From assembly GCF_030378065.1 (NCBI RefSeq), contig NZ_JAUCGJ010000007.1, forward strand, positions 1 to 64,000: DNA of 64,000 nucleotides. Reading direction: 5' to 3'. The notes below the pieces were generated by a model that made no database searches, had not been told where the DNA came from, and worked only from the letters and a program-made list of their open reading frames with translations. The position numbers and the translations under genes were made by a program. Every line of letters starts with the position of its first letter. Position 1 is the stretch's first letter. This stretch comes from Candidatus Venteria ishoeyi (GTDB taxonomy: Bacteria; Pseudomonadota; Gammaproteobacteria; Beggiatoales; Beggiatoaceae). Shown in pieces: positions 1-8,412 of the stretch.

Positions 1-580
1 TCTGGACCTGGGTGAAGACAGCGTTGCTGAAGACGAGCTGAGCCTGGGCGATGACGATATGAGTCTGGACCTGGGTGAAGACAGCGTTGCTGAAGACGAG
101 CTGGATCTGGGCGATGACGATATGAGCCTGGACCTGGGTGAAGACAGCGTTGCTGAAGACGAGCTGAACCTGGGCGATGACGATATGAGTCTGGACCTGG
201 GTGAAGACACTGGTGCTGAAGACGAGCTGGACCTGGGTGATGACGATATGAGCCTGGACCTGGGTGAAGAGAGCGGTGCTGAAGACGAGCTGAGCCTGGG
301 TGATGACGATATGAGCCTGGACCTGGGTGAAGAGACTGTTGCTGAAGACGAGCTAGGCCTGGGCGATGACGATATGAGCCTGGACCTGGGTGAAGAGATT
401 GGTGCTGAAGACGAGCTGGACCTGGGCGATGACGATATGACCCTGGACCTGGGTGAAGACAGCGTTGCTGAAGACGAGCTGGATCTGGGTGATGATGACA
501 TGAGTCTGGACCTGGGTGAAGACAGCGTTGCTGAAGATGAGCTGAGCCTGGGTGATGACGACATGAGTCTGGACCTGAGT
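1..580 (+). repeat. 63-bp coding tandem repeat array in fimV
   Basis: Units begin with ATG at 59, 122, 185, 248, 311, 374, 437, 500 and 563 (the last degenerate), an exact 63-bp period, and a further unit is cut by the left edge. Each unit encodes 21 residues rich in Asp and Glu. Units differ by a few substitutions, mostly at codons for the S/T/I-V/G and D/N/S/G positions, while the phase is kept. Near-identical DNA units of this kind usually change copy number by slippage or recombination. Confidence 0.95.
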
Positions 581-835
581 GATGACAGTACTGGCGATGA
601 TGATTTGGATAGCCTGTTAAGTCAGTTAGGTGATGATGATGAAGACGATTCGGCGCTGGATATGCTGGATAGTGGGAATGAAGTTGATGGGAAATTTGAT
701 CTCGCACAAATGTATATCAATATTGATGATATGAATAGCGCCCGGAGTACCTTAGAAGAAATTCTTACCGAGGGTGATGATGAGCAGAAATCCCGGGCTG
801 CGCAGATGCTTGAGGGGATACAGGAACCTGCATAA
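1..835 (+). CDS. fimV: FimV, C-terminal part (5' end outside window)
   Basis: This is the 3' part of a fimV-type gene; the frame is open to the left edge, so the start lies outside the window. FimV is an inner-membrane peptidoglycan-binding hub protein tied to type IV pilus function, polar localisation and, in some species, type II secretion. The visible part has two regions. The first is about nine tandem 21-residue acidic repeats, typified by MSLDLGEDSVAEDELDLGDD. The second is a C-terminal domain (FDLAQMYINIDDMNSARSTL, then LEEILTEGDDEQ) matching the TPR-like FimV C-terminal domain. Acidic spacers are usual for FimV, but such a near-perfect repeat array is unusual. The common gammaproteobacterial order is fimV-truA-trpF; here trpF is close but truA is absent, and an opposite-strand lipoprotein gene lies between. 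The identity rests on the C-terminal domain. Confidence 0.88.
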   Translation, partial: LDLGEDSVAEDELSLGDDDMSLDLGEDSVAEDELDLGDDDMSLDLGEDSVAEDELNLGDDDMSLDLGEDTGAEDELDLGDDDMSLDLGEESGAEDELSLGDDDMSLDLGEETVAEDELGLGDDDMSLDLGEEIGAEDELDLGDDDMTLDLGEDSVAEDELDLGDDDMSLDLGEDSVAEDELSLGDDDMSLDLSDDSTGDDDLDSLLSQLGDDDEDDSALDMLDSGNEVDGKFDLAQMYINIDDMNSARSTLEEILTEGDDEQKSRAAQMLEGIQEPA

Positions 836-837
836 AC

Positions 838-1013
838 TTAGGAGTGAGGATGAAATAAATGCAGAAACTGGGTGCAGGATTTTTATTCATTTTCAAGGCG
901 TGAAAACAGGCGCATAGCAAGCTATGTAACTGCCTAAGTCCAAATAGGCACAACGCAGAAAATGGAGAAAAAGACCAGCCAAGTTGCTGAAGTTATAAAA
1001 TTCTCACTCCTTA
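838..1013 (-). repeat. Family A MITE-like repeat, copy A1
   Basis: The copy begins two bases after the fimV stop codon. It has short inverted ends (GGAGTGAGGAT on the left, ATTCTCACTCC on the right) and TTA on both sides, suggesting a 3-bp target duplication. The interior carries CATAGC-AA-GCTATG and a second small palindrome (GCCTAAGTCCAAATAGGC), a variant shared with copy A5. The length between flanks is 170 bp, against 158 bp in A2, A4 and A7. It is in the opposite orientation to all other copies. It encodes no convincing protein. Confidence 0.85.
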
Positions 1014-1137
1014 GTGTAAGAGAAGTCGCATCAGAAGCTGTTGAGTAAATCTACGTTCATGATGGTTTAGTAGCAGCTTTTTGTTTAAAAAGTAACTGAT
1101 TGATAATACATGCCTACGTTGAACTTAGCTTAATTAC

Positions 1138-1168
1138 AAGCGGGAAGTCATGCTTCCCGCTTTTTTTA
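1138..1168 (+). terminator. Rho-independent terminator after fimV
   Basis: AAGCGGGAAG and CTTCCCGCTT pair as a 10-bp GC-rich stem around a TCATG loop, followed by a T tract. It lies 300 bp after the fimV stop, beyond repeat A1, between convergent genes. The remaining bases to 1352 show no gene or clear motif. Confidence 0.75.
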
Positions 1169-1352
1169 TTGGTATCGGACAAACTCAACCTTTCATTCCT
1201 ATTTTTATTATTTTCACCCTATATCTGAAAACCCTGAAAAAGTCCGTAAGCTATTGATTTTATTAGAGGTAAAAAAGTTCTTCGGAGTTTTCAGTACTTA
1301 TATCATCCAGATAAATTTGTGGTTAGATTGTTGATGATGCAGCAACAGTTTC

Positions 1353-1961
1353 TTACATTGAATTCAAATTAATACTGAAGCCACTTTTAATATCCTGAAA
1401 CGGGCCTAATGGCTTTTTATGATCTTCCAATACCAGCGTGTGGGGTTCGCCACCCCAGAGTTTATAAGCCACTTTGTCATTATTAACCACAATTAAAGCC
1501 ATAAAACGCCAGCCTTCCTTGCGATTCCGACGACGGAAATTAAACACATCCAGCATCACATTGCCATAACGTTGCTCATGACTGACCACGGGACTGATCT
1601 GATAGGCATAACAATTTTTACGGGCGCTGATACAAACCTGCAAAGGCTTATCCAGATCATTAACCTGCATGGATTGGTGCGGCATGAAACGCTCAATCAC
1701 TTCCAGATAAGTTAAACGTTTGATATTCGGAGTTTTGAATGGATCAAAACCCATCTTTTCCAGTTCCTGTACCGAAGTTTTACCCGGTATGATGCGATCA
1801 AAGCTGGTTTTTGCCTCATCAAAACTTTGCCAGGGTGATTGGGCAACTGTGATTTTACTGGGTAATAATATGCTGGAGCAAGCGCTTAAAGTCAGTATCA
1901 ACAGGCAGCCACCCAATATCAACAGAGATTTTAAATAATGGGTTTTGGGACGGGGGTGCAT
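1353..1961 (-). CDS. Conserved lipoprotein, function unknown
   Basis: This 202-residue protein has a type II signal peptide: a basic start, a hydrophobic stretch (LLILGGCLLILTLSAC) and a lipobox ending in Cys at about residue 28. It is therefore probably an outer- or inner-membrane lipoprotein. The mature part contains FDRIIPGKTSVQELEKMGF and a later CISARKNCYAYQ segment with two cysteines. I do not recognise a named family; the PGKTSVQELEKMG segment recalls the helix-turn of BamE/SmpA-like small lipoproteins, but that is only a resemblance. The start is supported by AGGA about 10 bases upstream of the ATG. It is convergent with fimV and divergent from trpF. Confidence 0.7.
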   Translation of the reverse strand: MHPRPKTHYLKSLLILGGCLLILTLSACSSILLPSKITVAQSPWQSFDEAKTSFDRIIPGKTSVQELEKMGFDPFKTPNIKRLTYLEVIERFMPHQSMQVNDLDKPLQVCISARKNCYAYQISPVVSHEQRYGNVMLDVFNFRRRNRKEGWRFMALIVVNNDKVAYKLWGGEPHTLVLEDHKKPLGPFQDIKSGFSINLNSM

Positions 1962-2046
1962 GAGTCTTTTATCCTGTTGTGTTAAACTTTTCCAGATTTT
2001 TTAATCCATCAGCAAAATCAATACCAATACTCAGGTTGCTTTATTA

Positions 2047-2679
2047 ATGACGACACGTACCCGTATTAAAATTTGTGGCATCACCCGTTTGGAAGATGCG
2101 CAAGACGCCTGTCATGCCGGTGCGGATGCGCTGGGTTTTGTATTTTATGATAAAAGCCCGCGCGCTGTCAGTATCAAACAGGTGCAAGAGATCATCAGCG
2201 CGGTGCCAGCATTTGTCACCAGTGTTGGCTTGTTTGTTAATCCTGAACCTGAATTCGTTCATGCGGTACTAAAACATATTCCCCTGGACTTATTACAATT
2301 TCATGGTGAAGAAACACCACAGCAATGCGCAGCCTTTTCACGCCCTTATATTAAAGCGATTCGTATGCGTCCCGGCACGGATGTTTATGCACAGGCGGCG
2401 CTTTATCAAAGTGCGCGTGGTTTATTGCTGGATGCTTATGTGCCGGGAGTCAAGGGTGGCACGGGTACCGCTTTTAATTGGAAAGAGATTCCAGCGCAAG
2501 TGGCTAAACCAGTTATTCTCGCAGGTGGTTTGGACGCGAGCAATGTGGCACACGCCATTCATACGGTACGCCCCTGGGCGGTGGATGTCAGCGGTGGTGT
2601 GGAAGTCAAAAAAGGCATTAAAAGTACGGAGAAAATCCGGGAATTCGCCCAACAAGTTAATGACCTGAATTCAATATAA
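2047..2679 (+). CDS. trpF: Phosphoribosylanthranilate isomerase
   Basis: TrpF isomerises N-(5-phosphoribosyl)anthranilate to CdRP, the third step from chorismate in tryptophan synthesis, in the cytoplasm. The 210-residue length is normal. Diagnostic TIM-barrel motifs are visible: [11 protein letters not shown] at the N-terminus with the catalytic Cys, [25 protein letters not shown] with the catalytic Asp, [10 protein letters not shown] and DVSGGVE near the phosphate-binding end. In many gammaproteobacteria trpF follows fimV and truA and precedes trpB or accD. Here it is followed by a repeat and mpl, so the usual cluster is only partly kept. The product is clear; regulation cannot be read from the sequence. 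Confidence 0.95.
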   Translation: MTTRTRIKICGITRLEDAQDACHAGADALGFVFYDKSPRAVSIKQVQEIISAVPAFVTSVGLFVNPEPEFVHAVLKHIPLDLLQFHGEETPQQCAAFSRPYIKAIRMRPGTDVYAQAALYQSARGLLLDAYVPGVKGGTGTAFNWKEIPAQVAKPVILAGGLDASNVAHAIHTVRPWAVDVSGGVEVKKGIKSTEKIREFAQQVNDLNSI

Positions 2680-2726
2680 GAATTTGAGTTTAAATGACTT
2701 GAATCTGGCACAGATGATCAAAAATT

Positions 2727-2790
2727 TAGCATGAGGTAGAAGTCGTTTTCTGTATCATAACTGCTGAAAGCAGCTTACTCCGAACTCAGG
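2727..2790 (+). repeat. Family B palindromic repeat, copy B1
   Basis: AGCATGAGGTAGAAGTCG, a spacer, then GCTGAAAGCAGCTTACTC and CGAACTCAGGG. The halves are imperfectly complementary and match other copies near 39767, 57210, 59618 and, inverted, 41573 and 60641. It lies between trpF and mpl, ending 15 bases before the mpl start. Confidence 0.7.
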
Positions 2791-2805
2791 GATTATAATT
2801 TTTAG

Positions 2806-4161
2806 ATGCATATTCACATTCTTGGTATCTGCGGCACTTTTATGGGTAGTTTGGCAGTGCTCGCCAAACAAATGGGACATCATGTTAGCGGTTCCGATGC
2901 CAATGTCTATCCGCCGATGAGTACCCAACTGGAACAACAAGGTATTGTTTGTGTTGAAGGTTATAATGCCAGTCAGCTTGAACCGGAGCCTGACATGGTG
3001 GTCATTGGTAATGCCTTAAGTCGCGGTAATCCAGCAGTGGAAGCCGTGCTTAATCAAGGTCTGGCTTATACTTCCGGTGCGCAATGGCTGGCTGAGCAGG
3101 TGTTGGCAAAACGCTGGGTATTAGCCGTGGCAGGTACGCATGGCAAAACCACCAGTAGCAGTATGCTGGCCTGGATTTTAGAAGATGCGGGATTAAACCC
3201 AGGGTTTTTAATCGGTGGCGTACCACAAAATTTCAATATTTCCGCCCGTCTGGGAGACAGTCCATTTTTTGTGGTGGAAGCGGACGAATACGATACGGCA
3301 TTTTTTGATAAACGCTCTAAATTTGTACATTATCACCCGCACACATTGGTGTGTAATAACCTGGAATATGATCATGCGGATATTTTCCCGGATTTGGCGG
3401 CGATTCAGCGCCAGTTTCATCATTTGATTCGCACCGTACCCGGTAATGGTAAAATTCTGTATTTACAACAAAATAGCTTAAAATCAGTATTGGAACAAGG
3501 TTGTTGGTCTGATACCGAAATACTGAATGATTCTGAAACAGGTTGGTTAAGCCATAGCTTAAATGCCGATGGCAGTCATTTTCAGGTTTTTTTTGCGGGT
3601 CAGTTACAAGGCGAAGTACACAGCGTTTTACCTGGCAAACACAATCAGCATAATGCCCTTGCCGCGATTGCCGCAGCACGTCATGCCGGTGTACCAACAG
3701 CGATTGCTTGTGAAGCCCTGGGGCAATTTAAAGGCGTGCGGCGACGTTTGGAACTACGTGGAGAAATCAATCAGATTCGAATTTATGATGATTTTGCCCA
3801 CCATCCAACAGCAATTGCCGAAACATTGGTAGCATTACGCGCCCGGGTTGGCTCAAAACGGATTATCGCTGTCTTAGAACCCCGCTCAAATACCATGAAA
3901 TTAGGCGTACATAGAGACAAACTTGCAGCTTCTCTGCAAGTGGCTGATTTGGTGCGGGTATATCAGCCTGCCGAACAAAACTGGGAATTTCCTGGTGAGC
4001 ATTTACCGATTGCGCAATTTCATCAAATTGAAGATTTGTTAGCGCATTTACTATCAGAGCTTCAGCCTGACGATCAGGTTTTAATTATGAGTAATGGCGG
4101 GTTTGGTAATTTACACCAGCGTCTGTTGGATGCGCTGACTGAGGAGCGCAACATTTTTTGA
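2806..4161 (+). CDS. mpl: UDP-MurNAc:tripeptide ligase Mpl
   Basis: Mpl ligates the recycled murein tripeptide L-Ala-gamma-D-Glu-meso-DAP to UDP-MurNAc using ATP, bypassing MurC, MurD and MurE in peptidoglycan recycling. The 451-residue length is typical. Features follow the Mur ligase fold: an N-terminal Rossmann segment (HILGICGTFMGSLAVLA), the ATP loop AGTHGKTTSSSMLAWIL near residue 110, VEADEYDTAFFDKRSKF, the central HNQHNALAAIAAA segment and the C-terminal YDDFAHHPTAI motif. VEADEYDTAFFDKRSK with the long tripeptide ligase architecture separates it from MurC. It is cytoplasmic. The gene stands alone between repeats. Confidence 0.95.
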   Translation: MHIHILGICGTFMGSLAVLAKQMGHHVSGSDANVYPPMSTQLEQQGIVCVEGYNASQLEPEPDMVVIGNALSRGNPAVEAVLNQGLAYTSGAQWLAEQVLAKRWVLAVAGTHGKTTSSSMLAWILEDAGLNPGFLIGGVPQNFNISARLGDSPFFVVEADEYDTAFFDKRSKFVHYHPHTLVCNNLEYDHADIFPDLAAIQRQFHHLIRTVPGNGKILYLQQNSLKSVLEQGCWSDTEILNDSETGWLSHSLNADGSHFQVFFAGQLQGEVHSVLPGKHNQHNALAAIAAARHAGVPTAIACEALGQFKGVRRRLELRGEINQIRIYDDFAHHPTAIAETLVALRARVGSKRIIAVLEPRSNTMKLGVHRDKLAASLQVADLVRVYQPAEQNWEFPGEHLPIAQFHQIEDLLAHLLSELQPDDQVLIMSNGGFGNLHQRLLDALTEERNIF

Positions 4162-4208
4162 GTTTCATAAGTTATAGATAAATAGCTATCATAATGATGC
4201 TCACCTAC

Positions 4209-4372
4209 TTAGGAGCAAGAATTTTATAACTTCAGCAACCTGGCTGGTCTTTTTCTCCATTTTCTGTGTTCCGAAAACAGTTACATAGCTTGCTATGCGC
4301 CTGTTTTCACGCCTTGAAAATGAATAAAAATCCTGCGCCCAGTTTCTGTATTTATTTTATCCTCACTCCTTA
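4209..4372 (+). repeat. Family A MITE-like repeat, copy A2
   Basis: 158 bp between two TTA flanks, 47 bases after the mpl stop. Left end GGAGCAAGAATTTTATAAC, right end ATCCTCACTCC. The interior has GAAAACAG and CTGTTTTC arms enclosing CATAGC-TT-GCTATG, so a transcript could fold into one long hairpin. Confidence 0.85.
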
Positions 4373-4384
4373 GGAGCGGGAATT

Positions 4385-4453
4385 TTAGGAGCGAGAATTT
4401 TATAACTTCAGCAACCTGGCCGGTTTCTGCACTTCTTTCATCCTCGCGCCTTA
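4385..4453 (+). repeat. Family A repeat, internally deleted copy A3
   Basis: Directly after A2 there is a 69-bp derivative, TTA-GGAGCGAGAATTTTATAAC to ATCCTCGCGCC-TTA. It keeps both ends and flanks but lacks the central hairpin. A short extra GGAGCGGGAATT lies between A2 and A3. The remaining 140 bases to deaD are AT-rich and presumably hold its promoter and leader; I cannot identify a convincing promoter. Confidence 0.7.
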
Positions 4454-4594
4454 GTGCGTAACAGATTTTGCTATCTTTTCTTAAATAAATTGAGTTTGGC
4501 TTCAGGTTAAATAAAAATATCTGCAACAAAAACAAACAAATCCTAATAAAATCGCGTAAAATAAAATGTTTTTGCAATAATTCTGGCAAACCTC

Positions 4595-6484
4595 ATGACA
4601 ACTCAATTTCAAGCGCTTAACCTCTCTCCTTCTATCTTGCAGGCACTAGAGGCTGTCGGCTACGAAACCCCTTCCCCTATCCAAGAAGCCACCATCCCTC
4701 CATTATTGGAAGGACGGGATGTTTTAGGTCAGGCGCAAACCGGTACGGGTAAAACAGCGGCCTTTGCCTTGCCAGTTTTATCATCCATTCAATTGGATGA
4801 TCTGACGCCTCAGGTTTTGGTTTTAACGCCAACCCGTGAGCTTGCGATTCAGGTTGCAGAAGCGTTTCAACGTTATGCGCATTATATGTCAGGGTTTCAT
4901 GTGCTGCCGATTTACGGGGGGCAGTCTTACGAAAACCAATTGCGCCAGTTACGCCGTGGCGTACATGTGGTGGTGGGTACACCGGGGCGGGTGATGGATC
5001 ATATCCGGCGTGGTACTTTACAGCTTAATGGCCTGAAAACGCTGGTGCTGGATGAAGCTGATGAAATGTTGCGCATGGGCTTTATTGACGATGTTGAGTG
5101 GATTTTAGAGCAAATTCCGGAAACCCGCCAGATTGCATTATTTTCCGCAACCATGCCCAGCGTGATTCGTAAAGTCGCCAAGCAATATCTCCACGATCCG
5201 GTGGAAATTAAAATTGCTGCCAAAACCACTACCGCGACCAATATTCGTCAGCGCTACTGGCAAGTCAGTGGTTTACATAAACTGGATGCACTGACCCGTT
5301 TATTGGAAGTTGAAGAGTTTGATGCCATATTGATTTTTGTGCGCACCAAAACTGCAACCCTGGAATTAGCTGAAAAACTGGCAGCACGCGGTTATGCCTG
5401 TGCTGCGCTTAATGGTGATATAGACCAAAAGCAGCGTGAACGCACAGTTGATAAACTTAAAAATGGACAATTGGACATTATCATTGCCACCGACGTCGCT
5501 GCGCGTGGACTGGATGTGCAACGGGTCAGTCATGTCATCAATTATGACATTCCTTCCGATGTCGAATCCTATGTCCACCGTGTTGGGCGCACGGGCCGCG
5601 CTGGACGCAGTGGTGATGCCATTTTATTTGTCGCACCACGCGAACGCCGCCTGTTGTACGCCATTGAACGCAACACCCGGCATAAAATCGAACAAATGCA
5701 AATGCCAACGGCTTCAACCATTAATGAGCAGCGCGTTTCGCGTTTCAAACAACGCATTAATGACGTGTTAACCAATCAGAATCTGGATGTATTCTCTCGC
5801 CTGGTCACGGAGTATGAACAGGAATTTGAAGTTGACCCACTGCAAATGGCGGCAGCGCTGGCATATATGACGCAAGGCAAAGAGCCTTTATTCTTATCCG
5901 ACAAGCCACAGAAAAAACGCCGTGAACGTCACCAGGATGAAGATAGAGGGGATAGGGGCGACAGATCTTATCGTGAGAAAAAAGACTTTCAACGCAGTCC
6001 AAAAACCTGGGTCAAGGGTGCTGAAAAACCCAAGCCCTTAAAAAATTTCCCGGATATTGAAATGGAACGTTTCAAATTAGCCGTGGGTTATAACGATGAG
6101 GTCAAACCGGGTAACATTGTCGGTGCCATTGCCAATGAAGCCGGGGTTGAAAGTCAATATATTGGACATATTGAAATTTATGAAGATTTCAGCACAATTG
6201 ATTTACCGGCGGAAATCACCGATGAATTATTACAGGAATTGAAAAAAACCCGGATTTGTGGACAGCGCATTGATATCAAACGCGCAGCGGATGCCGATCA
6301 GGATGCGGGAAGTTATAAAAAATCACGTTCTGATGGCAAGCCAAGGTCACAGAGCAAATCGCGAAAACCTAAACCACATCGCAAAGGTAATCGTGGTGAG
6401 CAAGATGCAGCAAAATCTAAAGACAGCACACGCTCAAAATCGGGGAAAAAACATAAAAAAAGAATCGGTAAAAGAAAACCATGA
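4595..6484 (+). CDS. deaD: DEAD-box RNA helicase DeaD/CsdA
   Basis: An ATP-dependent RNA helicase of 629 residues, matching DeaD in length. It is linked to ribosome assembly, mRNA turnover and cold adaptation in the cytoplasm. Motifs appear in order: the Q motif region (TPSPIQEATIPPLLEG), Walker A AQTGTGKTAAF, PTRELAIQ, the VLDEADEM box, FSATMP, then the second RecA domain with IIATDVAARGLDV and HRVGRTGRAGR. A C-terminal RRM-like DbpA-type domain follows (MERFKLAVGYNDEVKPGNIV, about residue 490). The strongly basic tail of Arg, Lys and Ser suits RNA binding. Its stop overlaps the tcdA start as ATGA, so the two are probably cotranscribed. Confidence 0.95.
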   Translation: MTTQFQALNLSPSILQALEAVGYETPSPIQEATIPPLLEGRDVLGQAQTGTGKTAAFALPVLSSIQLDDLTPQVLVLTPTRELAIQVAEAFQRYAHYMSGFHVLPIYGGQSYENQLRQLRRGVHVVVGTPGRVMDHIRRGTLQLNGLKTLVLDEADEMLRMGFIDDVEWILEQIPETRQIALFSATMPSVIRKVAKQYLHDPVEIKIAAKTTTATNIRQRYWQVSGLHKLDALTRLLEVEEFDAILIFVRTKTATLELAEKLAARGYACAALNGDIDQKQRERTVDKLKNGQLDIIIATDVAARGLDVQRVSHVINYDIPSDVESYVHRVGRTGRAGRSGDAILFVAPRERRLLYAIERNTRHKIEQMQMPTASTINEQRVSRFKQRINDVLTNQNLDVFSRLVTEYEQEFEVDPLQMAAALAYMTQGKEPLFLSDKPQKKRRERHQDEDRGDRGDRSYREKKDFQRSPKTWVKGAEKPKPLKNFPDIEMERFKLAVGYNDEVKPGNIVGAIANEAGVESQYIGHIEIYEDFSTIDLPAEITDELLQELKKTRICGQRIDIKRAADADQDAGSYKKSRSDGKPRSQSKSRKPKPHRKGNRGEQDAAKSKDSTRSKSGKKHKKRIGKRKP

Positions 6485-7233
6485 GTAACCCTGAAGAATT
6501 TTCTCGGGAAGCCTATTCCCGAACTGAAATTTTACTGGGAAATGAAGCACTGGAAAAACTGAACCAACATCATATTTTAATTGCCGGGCTGGGTGGTGTT
6601 GGCGCTTATGTGGCTGAAAGCCTTGCTCGCATTGGCATACAAAAGCTCACTATTGTCGATCATGATGTGGTTTCAGCATCCAACCTCAACCGGCAATTAT
6701 TGGCTTTGCACTCCACTTTGGGGCAGCCTAAAACCGAGGTGATGGCAGCGCGCTTAAGAGACATCAATCCAGATGTGGAATTACACGCGCTACAACAGTT
6801 TATAGAAAAAGATCAGGTGGCTGATTTTATTGCGCAAGGGCAATTCGACTTCGTGGTGGACTGTATTGATTCCATTGCCTGTAAAGCCGCATTAGTCGCC
6901 GCCTGTTTACAACAGGAAGTGCCGGTAGCTTCCAGCATGGGTGCTGGCAACCGTCTGGATGTGAGTAAAGTTGCAGTTGCCAGCCTGAATCAGACGCATG
7001 GCTGCGCTTTGGCGCGGGAAGTGCGCGCAGCTTTGAAAAAAATGGGTGTGGCACCACGCTATCCCGTGGTTTATTCTCATGAACATGCGCGTAAACCACT
7101 GCCACATCAACCCCTGGAAGGCGATGCACCAGGCCGCCCCCGTGCGGTTAATGGCACAATTGCTTACATGCCGGCCCTGTTTGGGCAGATGTTATCCGGG
7201 ATAGTGGTACAGCACTTGTTATGGAAGAACTAG
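6481..7233 (+). CDS. tcdA: tRNA threonylcarbamoyladenosine dehydratase TcdA
   Basis: An E1/ThiF-like adenylating enzyme that cyclises t6A to ct6A at position 37 of ANN-decoding tRNAs, using ATP. The 250 residues include the nucleotide loop GLGGVGAYVAESLARIG, then DHDVVSASNLNRQ, DFVVDCIDSIACKAALV and ASSMGAGNRLDVSKV, all typical of TcdA (formerly YgdL/CsdL). The C-terminus MPALFGQMLSGIVVQHL is hydrophobic, as in the family. The start ATG overlaps the deaD stop by 4 bp and the gene overlaps the next one by 13 bp, suggesting a three-gene unit. Confidence 0.92.
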   Translation: MSNPEEFSREAYSRTEILLGNEALEKLNQHHILIAGLGGVGAYVAESLARIGIQKLTIVDHDVVSASNLNRQLLALHSTLGQPKTEVMAARLRDINPDVELHALQQFIEKDQVADFIAQGQFDFVVDCIDSIACKAALVAACLQQEVPVASSMGAGNRLDVSKVAVASLNQTHGCALAREVRAALKKMGVAPRYPVVYSHEHARKPLPHQPLEGDAPGRPRAVNGTIAYMPALFGQMLSGIVVQHLLWKN

Positions 7234-7697
7234 AATATAAACGCACCTACCATGACGTCAACCATCGCCCTTGTGTTTTTGCCAAGGCGATTTTATGCCG
7301 TTGCTGTCAATGCAGTTACAGTCTGCGTCTCAGTATTGCTGAACGCGACGCAGTAGCCTGTAGTCGTCAGCAAGCACACCACCGCTGTGAACAATGGCTG
7401 GAAATGCTCTATGATAATGCGCGTTTTGCTTTAAAACTTGCCGCCACCCACGCCCCCCAACCCCATGCCAAAGCCATAAAAGTACAATGTGGCGGGCCAC
7501 GAGGCCTGCAACAAATTTTGTCCAGGCAGGCAGCAGTCATTGAGTCCAATCAACAATCACCTGACCCCGTTGATGATATTGCAGCCTTATTAGATCAAGC
7601 TGAACAGCAATACCAGGATCTCAGTAAATTACCTTATTCCAAGATTGTGCGTTTTATCAGTCATCACCCGATTAAAAAACGCAGTCGGCGAAAATAA
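7221..7697 (+). CDS. Conserved Cys-rich protein, function unknown
   Basis: This 158-residue protein begins 13 bp inside the tcdA end and is probably translationally coupled to it. It has CVFAKAILCRCCQCSYS near the N-terminus, with further Cys at about residues 52 and 60, and a basic C-terminal tail (HHPIKKRSRRK). The Cys cluster could bind a metal, but no known zinc finger or ferredoxin spacing fits. The segment PHAKAIKVQCGGPRGLQQIL looks conserved-protein-like, and I believe similar proteins occur in other gamma- and betaproteobacteria without a known role. Overlap with a tRNA-modification gene may hint at RNA-related work; that is inference. Confidence 0.7.
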   Translation: MEELEYKRTYHDVNHRPCVFAKAILCRCCQCSYSLRLSIAERDAVACSRQQAHHRCEQWLEMLYDNARFALKLAATHAPQPHAKAIKVQCGGPRGLQQILSRQAAVIESNQQSPDPVDDIAALLDQAEQQYQDLSKLPYSKIVRFISHHPIKKRSRRK

Positions 7698-7759
7698 TTA
7701 ACTTTTTTCTTGTATTGTTTCAAATATCTGTGTATCATTCGCGGCCTTGATAGGAATAC

Positions 7760-7836
7760 AGGCACGTAGCTCAGTTGGTTAGAGCACCACCTTGACATGG
7801 TGGGGGTCGGTGGTTCGAATCCACTCGCGCCTACCA
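7760..7836 (+). tRNA. tRNA-Val (GAC)
   Basis: A 77-nt cloverleaf with encoded CCA. The acceptor arms AGGCACG and CGCGCCT pair with one A-C mismatch. The D arm is GCTC...GAGC, the anticodon stem is CCACC/GGTGG around TTGACAT (anticodon GAC), and the T arm GGTGG-TTCGAAT-CCACT (one G-T pair) is standard. A recombinase remnant lies 80 bp downstream, a classic arrangement for integration next to a tRNA 3' end. Confidence 0.97.
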
Positions 7837-7917
7837 ATAAAATCAAGCACTTACCTCTAAAAAATCCCTTTTCTCAAGGAACCCCGCCTTGAAAAATCAG
7901 TGTTTTCAAAAATAAAT

Positions 7918-8305
7918 CTATAAAATCAAAGCCTTAAAAAGAGCTTCCAGTGTTTTATGGCCTTCATCTGGCGATAAATGAGAATAGCGCATGCTTGTAT
8001 TGATATTTGCGTGTCTTGCCACTTGCTTTACACGATTGATATCTTGCCCAGCTTGCACCAGCCAACAATTCATTGACAAAATACCCAAGAGCTATCCAAA
8101 CAATGCTCCATGTGAAAAGCTTCGCGATTGAGTAACGCTATCCTTGAAGGTGGCATTAAAATTAAAGTGCCGTGCTTGCGGCTTTTTTGGTTTTTTGGAT
8201 AGAGGTAAACCCGTGATTTATCAAAATCTATCCGGCTCCATTCTAAATTTAAGACCTCGCCAGACCTTGCGCCAGTATATAAGCTATAGATTCGACCATT
8301 TTGGT
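7918..8305 (-). pseudogene. Decayed tyrosine recombinase (integrase) fragment
   Basis: Read on the minus strand, one frame from about 8305 encodes YTGARSGEVLNLEWSRIDFD, followed by NQKSRKHGTLILM. This matches the catalytic-domain start of phage-type integrases with the first catalytic Arg. After a frame change near 8080 a second frame encodes WLVQAGQDINRVKQVARHAN, then TSMRYSHLSPDEG, the C-terminal block with the nucleophilic Tyr, ending at a TAG (7918-7920). The intervening HxxR motif is missing and the 5' half is absent, so the gene is dead. It points toward the tRNA-Val gene. It is a scar of an integrated element; I found no matching tRNA 3' duplication to mark the other end. Confidence 0.8.
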
Positions 8306-8310
8306 GTCAT

Positions 8311-8363
8311 ATATGATGCACTAGCGCTATCGCTTATGCGTCCTACCGCGCTGAGTTCAGGTA
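8311..8363. repeat. REP-like repeat, left of higBA
   Basis: Contains ATGCACTAGCGCTATCGCTT then ATGCGTCCTACCGCGCTGAG and TTCAGGTA. A related copy (ATGCATCCTGCCGCGCTTAT, then TCTCAGGTA) lies at 9009-9062. The two bracket the higBA genes in the same direction. The sequence resembles REP elements that pair GGATGCG with CGCATCC. Confidence 0.55.
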
Positions 8364-8412
8364 TCATAGGCAAAAATTTGTAGCGCGTCGCGCAACATGC
8401 GATAATTACTGA

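Noticed and set aside
1-580. CRISPR-like or satellite array
   Set aside because: The units are contiguous, in coding phase, without spacers, and encode FimV repeats.
765-953. 62-residue minus-strand frame over the fimV end and repeat A1
   Set aside because: It runs through the family A repeat; equivalent frames recur in other copies (for example 4293-4589 and 52864-53049) because they share the repeat sequence, not because they are genes.
4293-4589. 98-residue minus-strand frame
   Set aside because: It is composed of repeats A2 and A3 plus the deaD leader, with no homology pattern or ribosome site.
8144-8383. 79-residue plus-strand frame
   Set aside because: Antisense to the integrase remnant, whose minus-strand translation matches a known family.
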